Shown: positions 22,497 through 35,163 of the stretch, one piece after another
How the letters are laid out: each line of letters opens with the position of its first letter
Position numbering within the stretch: position 1 is the first letter of the stretch
Assembly: GCA_025617375.2 (NCBI GenBank)
Contig: JAMYGW020000002.1
Span: 3,100,001 to 3,164,000 of the forward strand
Reading direction: 5' to 3'
Source of the DNA: Acarospora socialis
Taxonomy: Eukaryota > Ascomycota > Lecanoromycetes > Acarosporales > Acarosporaceae
Length of the DNA stretch: 64,000 nt
The notes under the pieces: generated by a model
What the model saw: only the letters and a program-made list of their open reading frames with translations
What the model was told of the DNA's origin: nothing
The model's database searches: none
Program-made: the position numbers and the translations under genes

Positions 22497-23581
22497 TACA
22501 AATAATAATATTCTCTTCTTTTAATATATAAAGCCACAGTCGGAATTGGGTCAGTTTTGTGTATAGGAATCTTTTTCTAACTCGTCGGAAGTCAAACCAT
22601 CAAAATTCACACATGCACGCCAACATTGGTATTCCAGAATCCTTGTATATTCTACAACCACAAAAGCAGTATCATATGATGAGAATTCCAGACATTCATC
22701 TTGGGTATACAGAGTAGCTCTCCACAAAATTCCGATTCGATAGGGCCTTCTGTGATGGAGTAATGAATGTTAAAGGTGATGTTTTGGTGTTTTCGCGCAT
22801 CGCGGAGACTTATGTCTTCCGACTTCGTACCTACCTAGCACCGTCGACGTGGTAAGGTATGGCAGCGTTGGTTACGCCACTGCTAGTTATGGTTATCGTA
22901 ACGATGGCGTCAGTCTGACACTGGGAGCCGAAAGCACAAAGAAGCGCCCATCCGACGGGCTGCCTGCCGGGGTTTTTCGTTTCTCGAACGCGCAAGATCT
23001 TCGTCGGAGTGTGGGATTGGATGAGGTATGTTTGTGAAACCACGCTGGAAGGGATACTAAGGTAGGGTATGGTTCGGTAGGTTGGATCCTTGACTTTATA
23101 CCGGTTGGTGGGCGGAGTAGCATGTCAAAGGGCGGAAGAAAGCAGTCGATCGTTCCGGAGGCACGGGCGTCCTTCTGGAAGAGAGACTCGGCATATGCAA
23201 GGTGGAAAGTTTTTTCAAATGGTCTTCTACAGCATGCTGACGCTATCTAACGCGCATGAAGGGAAGAGAAAGAGAGAAGAGGAAGGGACAGGCTACCGCT
23301 AATTATGACATCGCCAATCTAATCCCGTTGCTCCAGGAAGAACAAGAGAAGAAATTCCACCCTCGTCATATCCTTCCGGTTGCCTGCGCCTGCTCCTGCT
23401 CGCCCAGTACGTGATCAGCAGTATCGTCTTCATTATCATCATAATCTCGCACGTTGCCTTCCAATCTGATCTGATCTAACATCCATCATCCATAGCTCTT
23501 TACTATCCCCAACAAATCCAACCCTCATCCCCACATGGCCATACCTACTTACCCGCTGACCCATGTACATAGCTCCCGCAA
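22497..23581. other. Intergenic; second copy of the direct repeat
   Basis: This holds the second direct-repeat copy (22828-22920) and a TACCTACCTAGC motif near 22828. The right end is the 3' flank of the RING/MATH gene. No gene is recognised. Confidence 0.5.
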
Positions 23582-26500
23582 TCAAGTCCGATAAATCTTC
23601 ACCACCGCCCTCACCGCCCTCCGACAAACGGGGCAAATCTCCACCTGCCTCGCACACTCGACGCAAGCACAGACATGGCCACAATCGTAAAACAGCGCAT
23701 CCTGTTCGCTCTCGTAGCAGATCTGACACGCTCTCTCCTCCTCGTCCGCGACGAGGTAGTGCATGGTGCCCTTGCCGAAGCGTTTGCCCTTTCGGAAGCC
23801 GCCGACGTACTCGTTGCCCGTGGCGGCGTAGACCATCTTGCCCTCGCCGTGCATCTGGTCCGCTAGCCATTCGCCCTCGTACACGTCGCCGTTCTGGTAC
23901 GTCATCGTACCAAGGCCGGATCGGTTCGAGGCCACCAAACTGCCGGCGTACGAGTTGCCATTCATGTCGGTCGTAACGCAGGGTCCGTATGCGCGGCCGC
24001 GCTTCATCGTGCCAGAGAAGTAGTTGCTGGAGAAGTAGGATTGCGTCATGTAGCCGTTGATTCGGTTGGGGTGGTTCGAGCAGAGGCAGAGGTAGTGCAG
24101 GAAATCGGCGGGGTTGGCAAAGTCACCGCGTTCTTCGATCAGTTTGGTCCTGTTGACGTTAGTCATGTCTATCTAAAAGATAAACAAAGGATTTCGTTTC
24201 TTACTCTTCTGCACTAGGCTGCTGTTGCAAGATAATGATAGACCCAGACGTCAAGTCTTCATCTTCAAATGTGCTGTACGATTCGATAACTTTGGCGTTG
24301 TCCAGACCGACTTCTTTCCAGATTGTCCACGCAGACGCATCGGAAACCTTTGGAAGTGCTAGGTCCGGTATAAGTTTCTTTACTGCATCCTTCACCTTTT
24401 CATGGCGGTTCATAGCAACGCCACACAGACCTGTGAGACTCTGCCGCTCGGTGTCGTAGTGCTTGATGAGGATGTAGGTAAAACCAGAGGCGTGAAATTT
24501 CTCGACAGGAGATAAAGCAACAGTCGCAGCAGGGTCGGCCGACGTCGGTTCTTCTAAGGTGTCTATTGCGGTAACACTAGCGTGATCGACGGTTGCACCA
24601 TTATCGGGTACGACTGGCGAGTCGACCTCATCGTGATGATCCTCCATGTCGACATCCTCGCTATCATCTTCCAGATCTGGGTTTAGCACGTCCATTGGAG
24701 TGGTCTCATCATTCGCTCCGGAGCTGTTGATAGATTCTAACTTGTGGGGCGATGGAAGCGTGGCAAGCCAAAGGCACCTCAAGGGATGATCACGCCGCAT
24801 CTCTTGCATATCAATATCCAGTGACCTGTTGACGAACCTCGGCGCGGTTTGAATGTTCCCGTTAATGATAAACAACAGATTCTGTGTTGAATTCTCCGCT
24901 TGCCGCGTCTGTGAGAGAACCTTCTGTTGAAGTTCCTTGTAAGTTATCTGTCCATCGACGGTGATATGGTAAACGAATTCGGACTGCCCAGAAGCCCAGC
25001 GCGGGTCATACACATCGCCGAACCCTTGACCTTGATGACCCTTGAACACGTCATGATGAAAAACGCGAAACGTTATTTGCTCCGCCTGCGGCTTGACCTC
25101 GTCTGGTTTGACTTGAACACTGGCAGTGGTACCTTGGTCAACCGGTATACCAGTGGAGAAGGGACCGTCAAGGCTACTCTGGGTTTCATTTTCTGTTGGA
25201 GAAGCGTTCAGTAAGCAATGCTACACAGGAGAAGCTAGATCTGAAAGCTCCGGAAATGATAGACTTACTTAGCCACCGAGACACAAGCTTGCTTCGTTCG
25301 CCAGCGTTGTCGTTCCAAACATCATCCCGTAGATACATGACAAGGTATGCAACTGCGGCCGTTTCCTCATCCCGTTCTCCTTCTTCGAACCCTTCGTGTG
25401 CACGAATGGCTTTCTTCGTCGTTATGCACTGAACCTGATAACGTTTTCGTTCCCCATAGAATTTGAACCACTTTGTGCCTGGCCCACCGGGACGGATGAC
25501 TAGATAGTAAAGACCAGACTGTAGAGCTCCTCGATGAACGATCATCCCATAGAGTGAGTATGTGAGCTTGGAACCACAGTCAACCGTTTGCTGGGCAAAC
25601 TCAAGTTTCTCATCCATTATAACCCTAGTGTTTACCTTTTGCCACTTGCGAGTCGTGCCTTCAAACAGCTGTCTCTCAATCTCAACCTGAAGTAGCTTCG
25701 GAGCAGATTCTATGACTTGTCTGGCGAGCTTCTTTCCACCATCGAGAGCCTTGTTCAGGTGTTCTTGAATACTACCACCCCTCCTCGCTGAAATTCTGAT
25801 GCAGGGGTAGTCCTGGGCCCTGGTTTCAACCGACGAAGTTCCGTTAAGATGAAGGTGACTCGGAGAGGTGATAGGACCGAAAAGCTCCACCAGCTTCCTC
25901 TGAGTCTCAGTGCCTTCAGCTTCTTGCTCCATCTTCCACCGGATGATCTCCCAAGCCTCAAGCGTGTCGATCTTAGCTCGGAAGTCAACTCCGTACCAAT
26001 TGAGTGCCCGTACGATAGGGGTGAGCTCGACGGTGTTGTTGGGCGGGACCTCGTGCAATGCGTGGTACAATACGCGTTGCAATGCGAGAAAGAGAGGCTT
26101 CGGCCTTGCGAAAGGCTCTTCCTCTGGGAGTGGAGCGTGGAAGTCATGTACTAGGTCCTGAAAGGGTGCAAGGTGAAGCCAAGCCGCCATGCCAGCAGTG
26201 AAGAAGCCTTCTCCTTCCATCCTGGTGGAAAGACCGCTAAGTCCGGTCTTCGCAATATTATTCCAAGAAGGTCCTTCGTCACGTTGATGCCACCACAATG
26301 ATCCTGTAGGATCCTTGATGATGCGAATGTATGCGGTCAAAGCTAACGTGTCGTTGCGGAGCAAAGCTTGCCTTTGGCCACGCTGACGTACGTGAATGTC
26401 AGTCCAAGGACCATGGAAATACTTTCTTCCAAAATCGTCGTTACCGTTCCAGAATTGATGGTGTTCCTTGAAGCTGTACTGTACGCGTGGTTCTGCAGGA

Positions 26501-27844
26501 TTGTAGAGGACCACACCGAATTGAGCCGCTACCTCCCACGGAGCTTCGTCTTCAGCATTGGGCGAAGAAGGAGAATCTTGCATGGATGAATCTGGGTCGC
26601 GAACCTCGGGATTCGAAGAACCTTCCGGCGCATCGACCGCAGCCCTCAACTTATCATCTTCCGACTCTCTTGATATTTCAGCATCATCAGCAGCACCATT
26701 CTCCCGCTCCATATCATCATCACTATAAGACTCTGTTGAGCACTCTAAGTAAACACTGAGCGAACTCGTCTGATCTCCCCTTGGGTAGAGTTTCAGCCTC
26801 CAATAGAAGCCTCCGATGAACTTGGGCGGTGATCGAAGAACCGCCAATCTATTTGGCTTCTGCCGTGTGCCATGGACATTGTTGACCGTCCAATCAATCC
26901 GAGCAGTTTCGCCTGGGACATACTCTGGATCGTCTAATTCAGGCCAGAACTCGTGCTCCCAGTGCTTGTCTGTTCACTTGTTAGTCTCTGTTCAGTCTGT
27001 GATGTCGCATACACTCACGATCAAGTGCGCTTATCTCTGGACTGCCCTGTTCAATTTCTTTGAGCTCTTCTTCATCGGGTGCAGAAGTATCTTCCGTCAG
27101 GTCGGCCCACCACGGATCCTCCTCGTCGTCTTGCAGTTCCTCATCACGTTCGCCTTCCGGATCTTGGATGCTATCTGGCGGTGGAGGCGGCGGCGGCGGC
27201 GGCGGTACGTTGATCGTTCTTCGGGGTGCCGTACCTCCGGTTCTTACTGGCGGCACAATATCCATACCGGCACCACTGTCGATACTACTGCCATTGGAAG
27301 TTACCCGCACCAGATTCTCACTTTCCGAAGGCGGCGGGGGTGTGTTAGTTCCCACCATCACCGAGACATTAGGCTGCGGCGGTGGTGTTACTACCCCAAC
27401 AGCTTCAGTACCCAGCTCGCCTGATGCAGATTCTTGCGGCGCATTCCCGCCACTTCCATCAACACCTCTCTGCGGTTGATCCGGCGCGGTATCCATAACT
27501 TCCATGTCCGCCTCCGAAGTAATCTCCCGAGACGAAGTTGAAGTAACAGGGTCCGACGCATTTCCGCCAGAAGACGCTCCGCCATTCCCCATATCCGCAT
27601 CTATTCTATCGTGGTTTTGCCCCTCCGGATGAGCTATAACGACGGGAGGATGGAGGTCCATCGCGACAGGACGTGAACGTACAGATGAGGGCGAAGGCAG
27701 TGGAGGCGGACTATAGTGACGTGAGCTGAATTGTGGGGAGTGCTGAGGTGAACGCGATTGAGATGGAGATGAAGTTGGCGATCTAGGAGCGAAGAATAAA
27801 GGTGGAGGGTCAATGTTCACGGGGGAGCTTATGGCGACCTCCAT
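23582..27844 (-). CDS. MATH / inactive-USP / MORN / RING protein
   Basis: The CDS joins 27844-27019, 26969-25269, 25192-24205 and 24149-23582 (1360 aa). Residues 1-275 are Pro/Ser-rich and disordered, with a run of ten Pro. Residues about 276-490 resemble the MATH domain of fungal 'MATH and UCH domain' proteins (HKHWEHEFWPELDDPEYVPG). Residues about 510-840 follow the ubiquitin-specific protease fold but lack the Asn-Thr-Cys box (GLSGLSTRMEGEGFFTAG instead), and the His box reads HRGALQSGLYYLVIRP, with Leu for the catalytic His. Peptidase activity is therefore unlikely. The C-terminus carries MORN-like repeats (YAGSLVASNRSGLGTM, YEGEWLADQMHGEGKMVY, YVGGFRKGKRFGKGTM) and a C3HC4 RING from CQICYES to CPVCRR. 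It is probably a RING ubiquitin ligase using the dead USP fold as a binding module. Confidence 0.88.
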
Positions 27845-29158
27845 CGTTGCACTATGAATGGCGACGGCTATCGAGATTCGCAGTCACTCCGATTTCAGTG
27901 AATAGAGGTGATGCAACGAAGTGAAGGGGCAGGGCGAAGAGCGGCGTCCGTTTGACAAAAGATTATGTAGCGGTGAGCTGCTCTTATCCGTTGCAAGGTT
28001 CAGTGCCACAGGCGTAATATGATGCGTAAGTGCTGCAGTCTTGGTTCTGCGGGGAGCAGAGCTAATGGCTCCAATAGTGTCCGAGTGTAGTTATAGGGTG
28101 TGAAAGCGGGAAGATATGAAGACAGATGAAGAAGAGAAAGTAGGATAAAGAAGGAGAAATCAGTCTCACGGCGACATTAAAGAGCCTTGGAACTGTAGGT
28201 AGAGAGGCACGTCGTTGTCACACAAGGCTGCAGCAATACATGTATGAATCACACAGATGCAAGCGGAGGTCATAAGGTAGCTCGGCAGGTAACATACTTA
28301 GTACTTTAGGTACCTTATAGAGGTGCTATAGAGGGGTAGGTACCTTAACATACTCCGTACTCATACACTCAACAGGTTACTGGTACTGTATATTACCTTC
28401 TTCTAGTAAGCCAAGGCACCAATGCACAGCAGCACAGCCGGCTAGTTCCAGGTCATAAATGAATGCCGTTGTGCACCAAGACAATGTATGGGTGAAGTAC
28501 TGCCCAGTCTAGGCCTATCTGGTAAAAAGAATTTCTTTTCATTCTTGACAGTTTCATGGAGACCTCCATATAACATAGTCAGCTTTCCTCAAGAATCACA
28601 TTTGTTGATGTCTTAATGTTTTGGAGTGCAACATGGAACTATTAGCATTCATAACCGTCCTAGGTAAGGTAGCTCCATTACCGGGTGGAGATAGGTCCCT
28701 TTAGGTACGGAGTAGGCGTACCGTACCTCCATAGGCTGCCTGGTCTTACGATTAGTGGGGAGTTGCCCGGCTCTTTTCATTGGATCGTCGATGGAAGTTT
28801 GGCGGGGCAGATTCAAGCTAGACAAGGTGTTGCAAGCACAGGCGAGAATGAGGCTGAGATACCTTGCAATGGCAGGCAACCGTGCTTCTCGCTTGTTGGG
28901 GAAGAAAGTCCACTCGACCGGTGGAGAGTATAGTAGATTAAACATGGCTGTCAAATAAGGAAAAAATTCCGGTCTGCAAAAAGAGAGTAGTAATGACTGC
29001 GTGTAACTCCATATATGATTAAATATACATCGCCGAGGTACTCCATCATACCGAGACTCCACGCTAACGCTGACTCATGAGAAACCACCACAAGACTCAT
29101 ACCGCCTTGGAACTTCCAAAACAGTAACTCGTACATGACAGCTCTCCAAAATGATTGA
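27845..29158. other. Intergenic with repeated GGTACC/CCTAGG-type motifs
   Basis: This is the promoter of the MATH/RING gene and the 3' flank of Snt1, with both genes on the minus strand. The stretch 28290-28370 has several TAGGTACCTTA and GTACTCCGTACT inverted motifs. No gene is recognised. Confidence 0.5.
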
Positions 29159-32100
29159 TCATCGACGCTCCTGATAGCCCCTCGGTACAGGTACGCCATA
29201 GGAACTCGGTCTGTAATCTCCACCTGCCGGCGGTGTGAATGTCCTCCCACCAGCTTGTGCTTGCTGCTCTCTCCTCATCTGATCTTGCCTTGCCTGCTCG
29301 TGATGCAGTTGCTGCATCCGCTGCTGTTGCAAATCTTGTGGGTACGCCATCCCTTGCCTCAAGCTGTTGATTTGTTGCTGTTGTTGATGGATCTGGGTTG
29401 GAGCGTGGTGGTATAGCTGTTGATGTTGAGGTCCAGCGGCGTACGAAGACTGCTGAAGAGGGTATGAGGGCGCCGGTTGTTGATGCGGAGTTTGAGTGTA
29501 GCTTGAACTCCTCGAGTGGCTGTTGAATACTGGCGGTGCTGGGCTAGGCGCACGAGCGTGCTGGTACGTAGGCCGCGAAGGCTGGGCGTGTGCGCTGTGA
29601 ACCTGAGGAGATGGTACACGCTGGGGCTGATATGTAGGCCGAGGGTCATAGTAGGTACGATTATGGACAACGGCGGGCCAACTGGCACTAAGCTCTGGGT
29701 AAGTGCGCACTGGCGTTTGTTGTGGTTGCGGCTGGTTTGGCAGACCGAAGGATTGCCTTTGCTGAGATTGCACGACATGCTGATCTATGGGAGCGTCCTT
29801 TCGAACGGTATGCTGCGATTGTTGCGATTGAGGTTGCGGAGGATGATAGCGTACAGTCTGAGGCGCAGGCGAGTGAGAAGGCGGCGTCGGCGCCAGGACT
29901 TTCTGATCACTGATCCGCTTTCGAGGTGATGGCTCGGTCGGCTCATCATTGAGAATTGACATGATATTTGATCTTTTCACAGGAACTTGCGGTGGACGCG
30001 TTAGCTCTGGAGCAATAACCCCTCCCGGCAGTGTACCCGGTCGAGGCTCGTCCCTTGCCGACAACGGCGCGACTACCGGGCCAGCAACAGCTGGCGAGCC
30101 GATCGGTGACTGCATATATTGTTTCTGATGCTCATAGGAGTCTAAACGCCGTAGAGAGGTAGGAGGCTCAGTATGTTGTTGGTGCAGGTTCAACCGTGGA
30201 CGTGGCTCGATTTGTATCGCTTCCGATGGACCTGATCTGGATTGTAGGGCTACAACAGATTTCGTAGGATGGCTTGCTGGGTAATGTTGTTGTACTGGAA
30301 GCTGCTGCTGATTGTGGGGGAGACATTCTGCTTGCGAAAGGTCGATTTTCTGGGGGATTCTAAACGTCGGTGGATATCGTGACTGCGATTCCTGCGCCCG
30401 ATGCTGTATCCGAGCAGCTCGACCTTGTTCCGATTGCTGTAATTGTTGCAATTTCTGTTGGTCAAGTTGCTGTTGACTTCGCATTTGAGACGTAGACGTA
30501 GACTTAGACTGCATTTGAGACGTAGACGTAGACTGCATTTGAGACGTAGATGGAGAATGCGTATGAGACGTAGATGGAGAATGCGTATGAGACGTAGACG
30601 TAGACTGCATTTGAGAGGTAGACTGCATTTGAGAGGTAGACTGCATTTGACTAGAGAGACGACTATCCTTCCGATCATCCGGGAAGTATCCAATGCGCGG
30701 ACCTTGTGGGGCTTTCTGTGATGCCTGCGGCTGCACTTGGTTCGGCACGTGTACAGATTTTTGAAACGGCGTCTGTGAGATTGCCACGGTGGGGACCGGT
30801 GCTGCTTGGGCCAGTGTTGCGAGTCTGGGCGGAGCTTGGTTGTATTGCTGTGGGGAACCTTGAACGGGTACAGCGTGCGCAACGTTGGGAGAGAGATCCT
30901 CGACTTCCATCACGTCAGAATTCGGAGCAAGCGGACGGTGCTGTGCTGATTGCGGTGTTATCTCATAACGTCGCTTCTGAACAACTGTTGGGGGAGGTGG
31001 AGGACCCAGCGGCTCCCCACGCCTCCTCTTGTCGTCTGCTTCTCGGGCCATATCCTCTAAATCAGTCCTGCCTTGTTCCACCAGCCGGAAATAGTAGTTC
31101 TTAGCCTGTTGTGGAGGTGAGCCAGATGATCAGAAAATGTTGTTGGGAGTCAGGAGTTACGTACCATAGTATGTGTCTTAGACTTCATCCAATTTGCGAT
31201 TGCTGGCCAGTCGGTGCCGAAATGCGCGAGCAACTTGATGAAATCTGTCTGTTCTGGTACAGACCAGTAACTCGAGGTCTGAGAGGCAGGCTTCTGTTGC
31301 TGTTGCTGCCGTGCGGTTTCACTATGACCAGCCAGGGGTTGAGCTTGTGGGAACCAACTTTCACTTTGAGAGATTTGTGTAGTGCCCGGTCCAGCAAGCA
31401 ACGAGGCCAGAGAGCTCGCCACCTCTAAATCCTTGGCTTTCTGCTCGTCTTCTATCTTCGGTTCTCTGCTTTTGCCTCTGCTGCCTTCCCGTTCAGACTT
31501 CTGAGGTGATGGACCAGGAGCGGCGGCCAATAATGGAGCTTTACCCCTCTTTTGTCCCTTCTCCCTGGCATGGACTGTCTTCGTTCGCTTCGGAGTTGGT
31601 CTTTCCACGTTGCTTTCTAGGCTGACTTCACCTTTTGCTACAACCGGTTTTCGTGCTGGTGTTGGAACGGGAGTGGGATCGGTTTCGACAGCGTTGTCCC
31701 CAAAAGTGGGGGCGGCAGCTCTTTTAGGTCTCCCTGTATCTGTTACGGCAATGGCTGGAGCATCGGGTTCATCTCCGTCATACATCTCCGGATGAACGCC
31801 AAGATCGGACATCAGAGCATTCGATTTGGGTCGAGATTGTGGTGCTCTCCCCGCCCTGCGGCCTTTCTTACTCCACCTCCTGTTAAGCTTGACCTTATAC
31901 TTGGCCTCCTCCTTCGTGAGGTAGTAGTGCTCAATGCATTGCTTGTAGTCGCGCCCTGGCAGAGCCTCTGCAATCTTGCCCCATTTCTTGGGATACGCCA
32001 AGAAGTTCTCGGTGAAGATCTTCTGTTCTTCAGTGGTGAAGTCGTCAACAGGTGGCACAAAGGCGAACACACCCAAGGCTAGTTTGGCGTCCACGAACTG

Positions 32101-35100
32101 GTTAGTGTCTTTGAATACCCCAGCTTCAGCCTCATACTCGTCCAGCATGTCAGGTATCTTGGCTTCCTTCTCCGTATCTGTTTTTGCCTTCGCTTCACGT
32201 TCCGCTCTCTCCGCGGCTTCTTTTGCTACCAGCTCCGACTCCCTCAACACTCTCTGAAGATCAAACTCGGTGCCGAACTTCCCTCCTCTCCGTCCCTCAA
32301 CCAGAGGAGCAGATGCCACGATGGGAGACGTAGCTGTTGCAGGGGACGTTGGCGCAGGTGTGATAGTCTTTTCCTCCTTCTTCTTGTTGTCCAATTCCTG
32401 CACCATCATCCTCCAAGGTTTGTATAACGCTGCATACTCTTGCCGCAATTGCTTGTGCTTCTTAGCAACTTGGTTTCGCTGCTTCAGAATCTCAGCCCGA
32501 ATCGCCTCTTTCACCTTCTCGTAATTGCTGATATTTTCTTGAACCACTTCCAGTTCCGAGAATGGTGTTGGCGGTCCAGCGTTTAGAAACGGTAGGCTCT
32601 CGATTGCAGGAGTCGGGATTCTGTTCATGGGCACTTCTCGTAGAGCCGAAGCTGCATCTTCCATTTCGACATCACTAGAATTGTCGCGCTCCGGCGAGGG
32701 CAGGCCAGTGTGGCTTTGGCGAGTAGCATTGGGAAGGTCTGCTGGTACATCTCCTGTAACAACTACAGACTTGCCGTGATTATCCGCTAGTTCCTCAAGG
32801 GATATAATCTTCAGAATCTCCATGACCCTAGTAGTGCCATACCGAGGTGGGGCAGGCTTCTTGGCTTCCAGGATAGCCATCTCCCTAGCAAATCTACTCT
32901 CGCTATCGGCAAAGTCCTCCTCATCTAGATCCATGTCATCGTCATCGTCAGCTTCATCACTAGATCCGTCGGAATCGAAACTCAAGCCTATGGACTCTGG
33001 CCCCGTCATCGTCGGCTTGTCCTTGGAAGAAGTTCCAGACGCAGGTGAGTTCTTGGGTTCATCTACCGATTCTTCCTTCTTGACAGAGGGGCTTAGATTC
33101 CGAGACACTTGGTCCGATGGCTTGGGAGCTTGACAATCCGGCCGAGGAATCTCGTGCGCAGTTATACCGCCCCACGGAGGTGGTTCGGTTCTTGTCACGG
33201 ATGATATCGTACGGGACATTCGATCCTTCTCTTCACCAGCCCTATCGCGCTTGGCAGGGACAGTGTTCATGATGGAAGGAACTTTAGGATACTTTGGCGG
33301 GGCCGAGCGAACCCACTGATGGGCTTTCGGCGAGCCTTGTGCAAGCAAGGCAGACGGCGCGGTCGGCCTACCCTGAGGCTGGGGTCGTGAAGGTGGAATT
33401 ATCCTCCCAGCCCGCGGCCCTGTAGGGATATGTGTATTGAGCGGTCGAGGCGACGTCGTCGACCCATTTGGAGTCACTGCGGAAGCGGAACCGGGTGGAC
33501 CACCGGGTGTGACAGCCCGGACAGGCGTTGTATAGCTGGACCTAATTGAAGGCTGAGGTGACGAGGACAGAGCCGGCCGCGGCATTGCTTGTGCAGCTGA
33601 TGGTGTGACACGTAACGGCGCCGTTGGTGGCGCATGGTTGTCCAGACTGCGAGGTCCCCAAGGAGGATTACTGTTAATATCTACAACTTGCGCCGTGGCC
33701 GAGATCATGGCTGGGGTGGACCCCGTACGAGACGGATGGTGAATGTCATTGAACCTTGGGTTATTCGTCCCTTGATTCACCTGGTCCTTAGATTCAAAGG
33801 CTTGCCTTCTGTCCACAGAGTGATCCGCTCGAGGTCCAGTCGGCGCCTGGAGTGTCACCTGAGCTTTTGGCCCGGTCGGCACAGCCTTCGACACCGTCGA
33901 GACTTGTGCAGACCGCTCGTCCTTCGGTGCTCTCCACACATTGGTGCCAAACCCAGCCCCTGGCATTGATCGATTAGTCACAGATCCAAAGGCCGGCACC
34001 TGAGGCGCCTGAGGTGGAGGAGAGGATGCACGCGGTCCATATCGTTCTCGTGACGCTTCGGCACGGGTTGTGAAGTAGTCAAGTCTCTCTACGTCGCGGC
34101 GAATGTCCCGGTTAGCGGTGGAGGACACGACCGCACTCGAAGCCCGTCTATCGGAGACGGGTCCCAGAAAGCCATCCTTCAGGGCTGACCTGTCGGTGCC
34201 GGACAGATGTAAATTCCCTGCTGATGGAGCCAGTGGCGTTGAGGGTGCGGTCGACGACCCACTTGGATTGCGAGACTCCACACGATTCACTCCTTGCTCC
34301 CTTCTCCAGCGTTCGGCGTCGCGCTCTCTTTCCACCCGATCAGGCAGCTTTCTTTCCTCATCTCGAAGATCAGCTCGCCGGTCATCCCGCCGATCTGGGA
34401 CACGATCTCGCTCGCGGTCATAACTCGAATCTTGAACCCACCGTCGATCCTGAGAGCCACTTCTCGCCCGATAGCCTTCTCGATCATCCAGGAAAGTGCC
34501 GCGTCCTCGGCCCCTGAAATCCCAATCACCTCTGCCACGTCCTTTGAATCCACCGCGAGTGAAACCTCCTCCCGTGCTGATTGGCGGATCCGACGCGGTG
34601 GAAGTGGCGGACAAAGGCGCGTCTCGGGAATCTCTCCGGATACGGCTCAAATCCAGATCTCTCGGTTGACCATCTCTCAGGTCCCGAAAGCCTCTTCCGG
34701 GCGGTGTCCTCGACCGCGCTCGGGCCGGAGGTGACGGACGTGACTCTCGAGCCTCAAAGTCCCGATCCCGTCGCGGCCACTCCCGATCGTTCTCTCTGCG
34801 GAATGGTGCATCGTCCCGCAGATCCCTGCTTTCTCGAAAATCTCGTTCGCGCTCACGATCTCGATCTCGAAAGTCCCCGCGACCTGCAAAACCTCGACCC
34901 CTCGGCCCACCCGGGATGTGGCCCCCTCCTCTTGGACCGTCCACGAACCCTTTCGGTCCCCTGGGCGGTTCACGAGGTAGATCTCTGTTTAGATTAGGCG
35001 GTCCGTTATCTTCCAAGTTTCGAGATCCCGGATCCGGAGCGCGTGATCCTAGCAACCCTCCATGCTGAGTTGAAGCTCGTCTCTCCGCAAATCTTGGCGG

Positions 35101-35163
35101 TGACCGGTCTCGTGGTGCGTAGCGTTGATCACCCGGGTTAGGTGGAGGAAAACGTGAAGACAT
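29159..35163 (-). CDS. snt1: Snt1-like SANT-domain corepressor (Set3 complex)
   Basis: The CDS joins 35163-31165 and 31105-29159 (1981 aa) through a 59-nt phase 0 intron (GTACGT..CAACAG). The N-terminal 400 residues are Arg/Asp/Gly/Pro-rich. The first SANT domain at about 1040-1090 reads FTTEEQKIFTENFLAYPKKW, then GKIAEALPGRDYKQCIEHYY. The second at about 1295-1345 is interrupted by the intron, and joining restores WSVPEQTDFIKLLAHFGTDW, then THTM/AKNYYFRLVEQ. This is the Snt1/SMRT/N-CoR arrangement; in yeast Snt1 scaffolds the Set3 histone deacetylase complex with Hos2 and Sif2. The C-terminal 640 residues are Gln/Pro/Ser-rich. They include a minisatellite-encoded repeat (STSQMQ and STSHTHSP units, DNA 30480-30660) likely to vary in length between strains. 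Confidence 0.88.
30480..30660 (-). repeat. Coding minisatellite inside snt1
   Basis: Tandem units of 18-24 bp built from GACGTAGACTGCATTTGA and close variants (plus-strand reading). They keep the frame and encode STSQMQ and STSHTHSP repeats. Unit lengths are multiples of three, consistent with tolerated slippage. Confidence 0.8.

Larger units (their letters stand above)
21914..22920 (+). repeat. About 85-bp direct repeat, copies at 21914-21999 and 22828-22920
   Basis: Both copies contain an identical 25-bp core (21943-21967 and 22864-22888, beginning AGCGTTGGTTACG) with similar flanks (GTCGACrTGGTA before it, GTCTGAC after). The copies are 921 bp apart in the same orientation and bracket the AT-rich block with the tRNA gene. 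No coding capacity is seen. They may be a segmental duplication or two copies of an unclassified repeat. Confidence 0.65.

Noticed and set aside
21914-22920. Direct repeats as terminal repeats of a retroelement
   Set aside because: Only about 85 bp each, no coding remains between them, no recognisable primer site or polypurine tract; left as an unclassified repeat pair.
33634-34997. Several plus-strand frames of 97-146 codons inside snt1
   Set aside because: All are antisense shadows of the Arg/Asp/Ser-rich Snt1 coding region.
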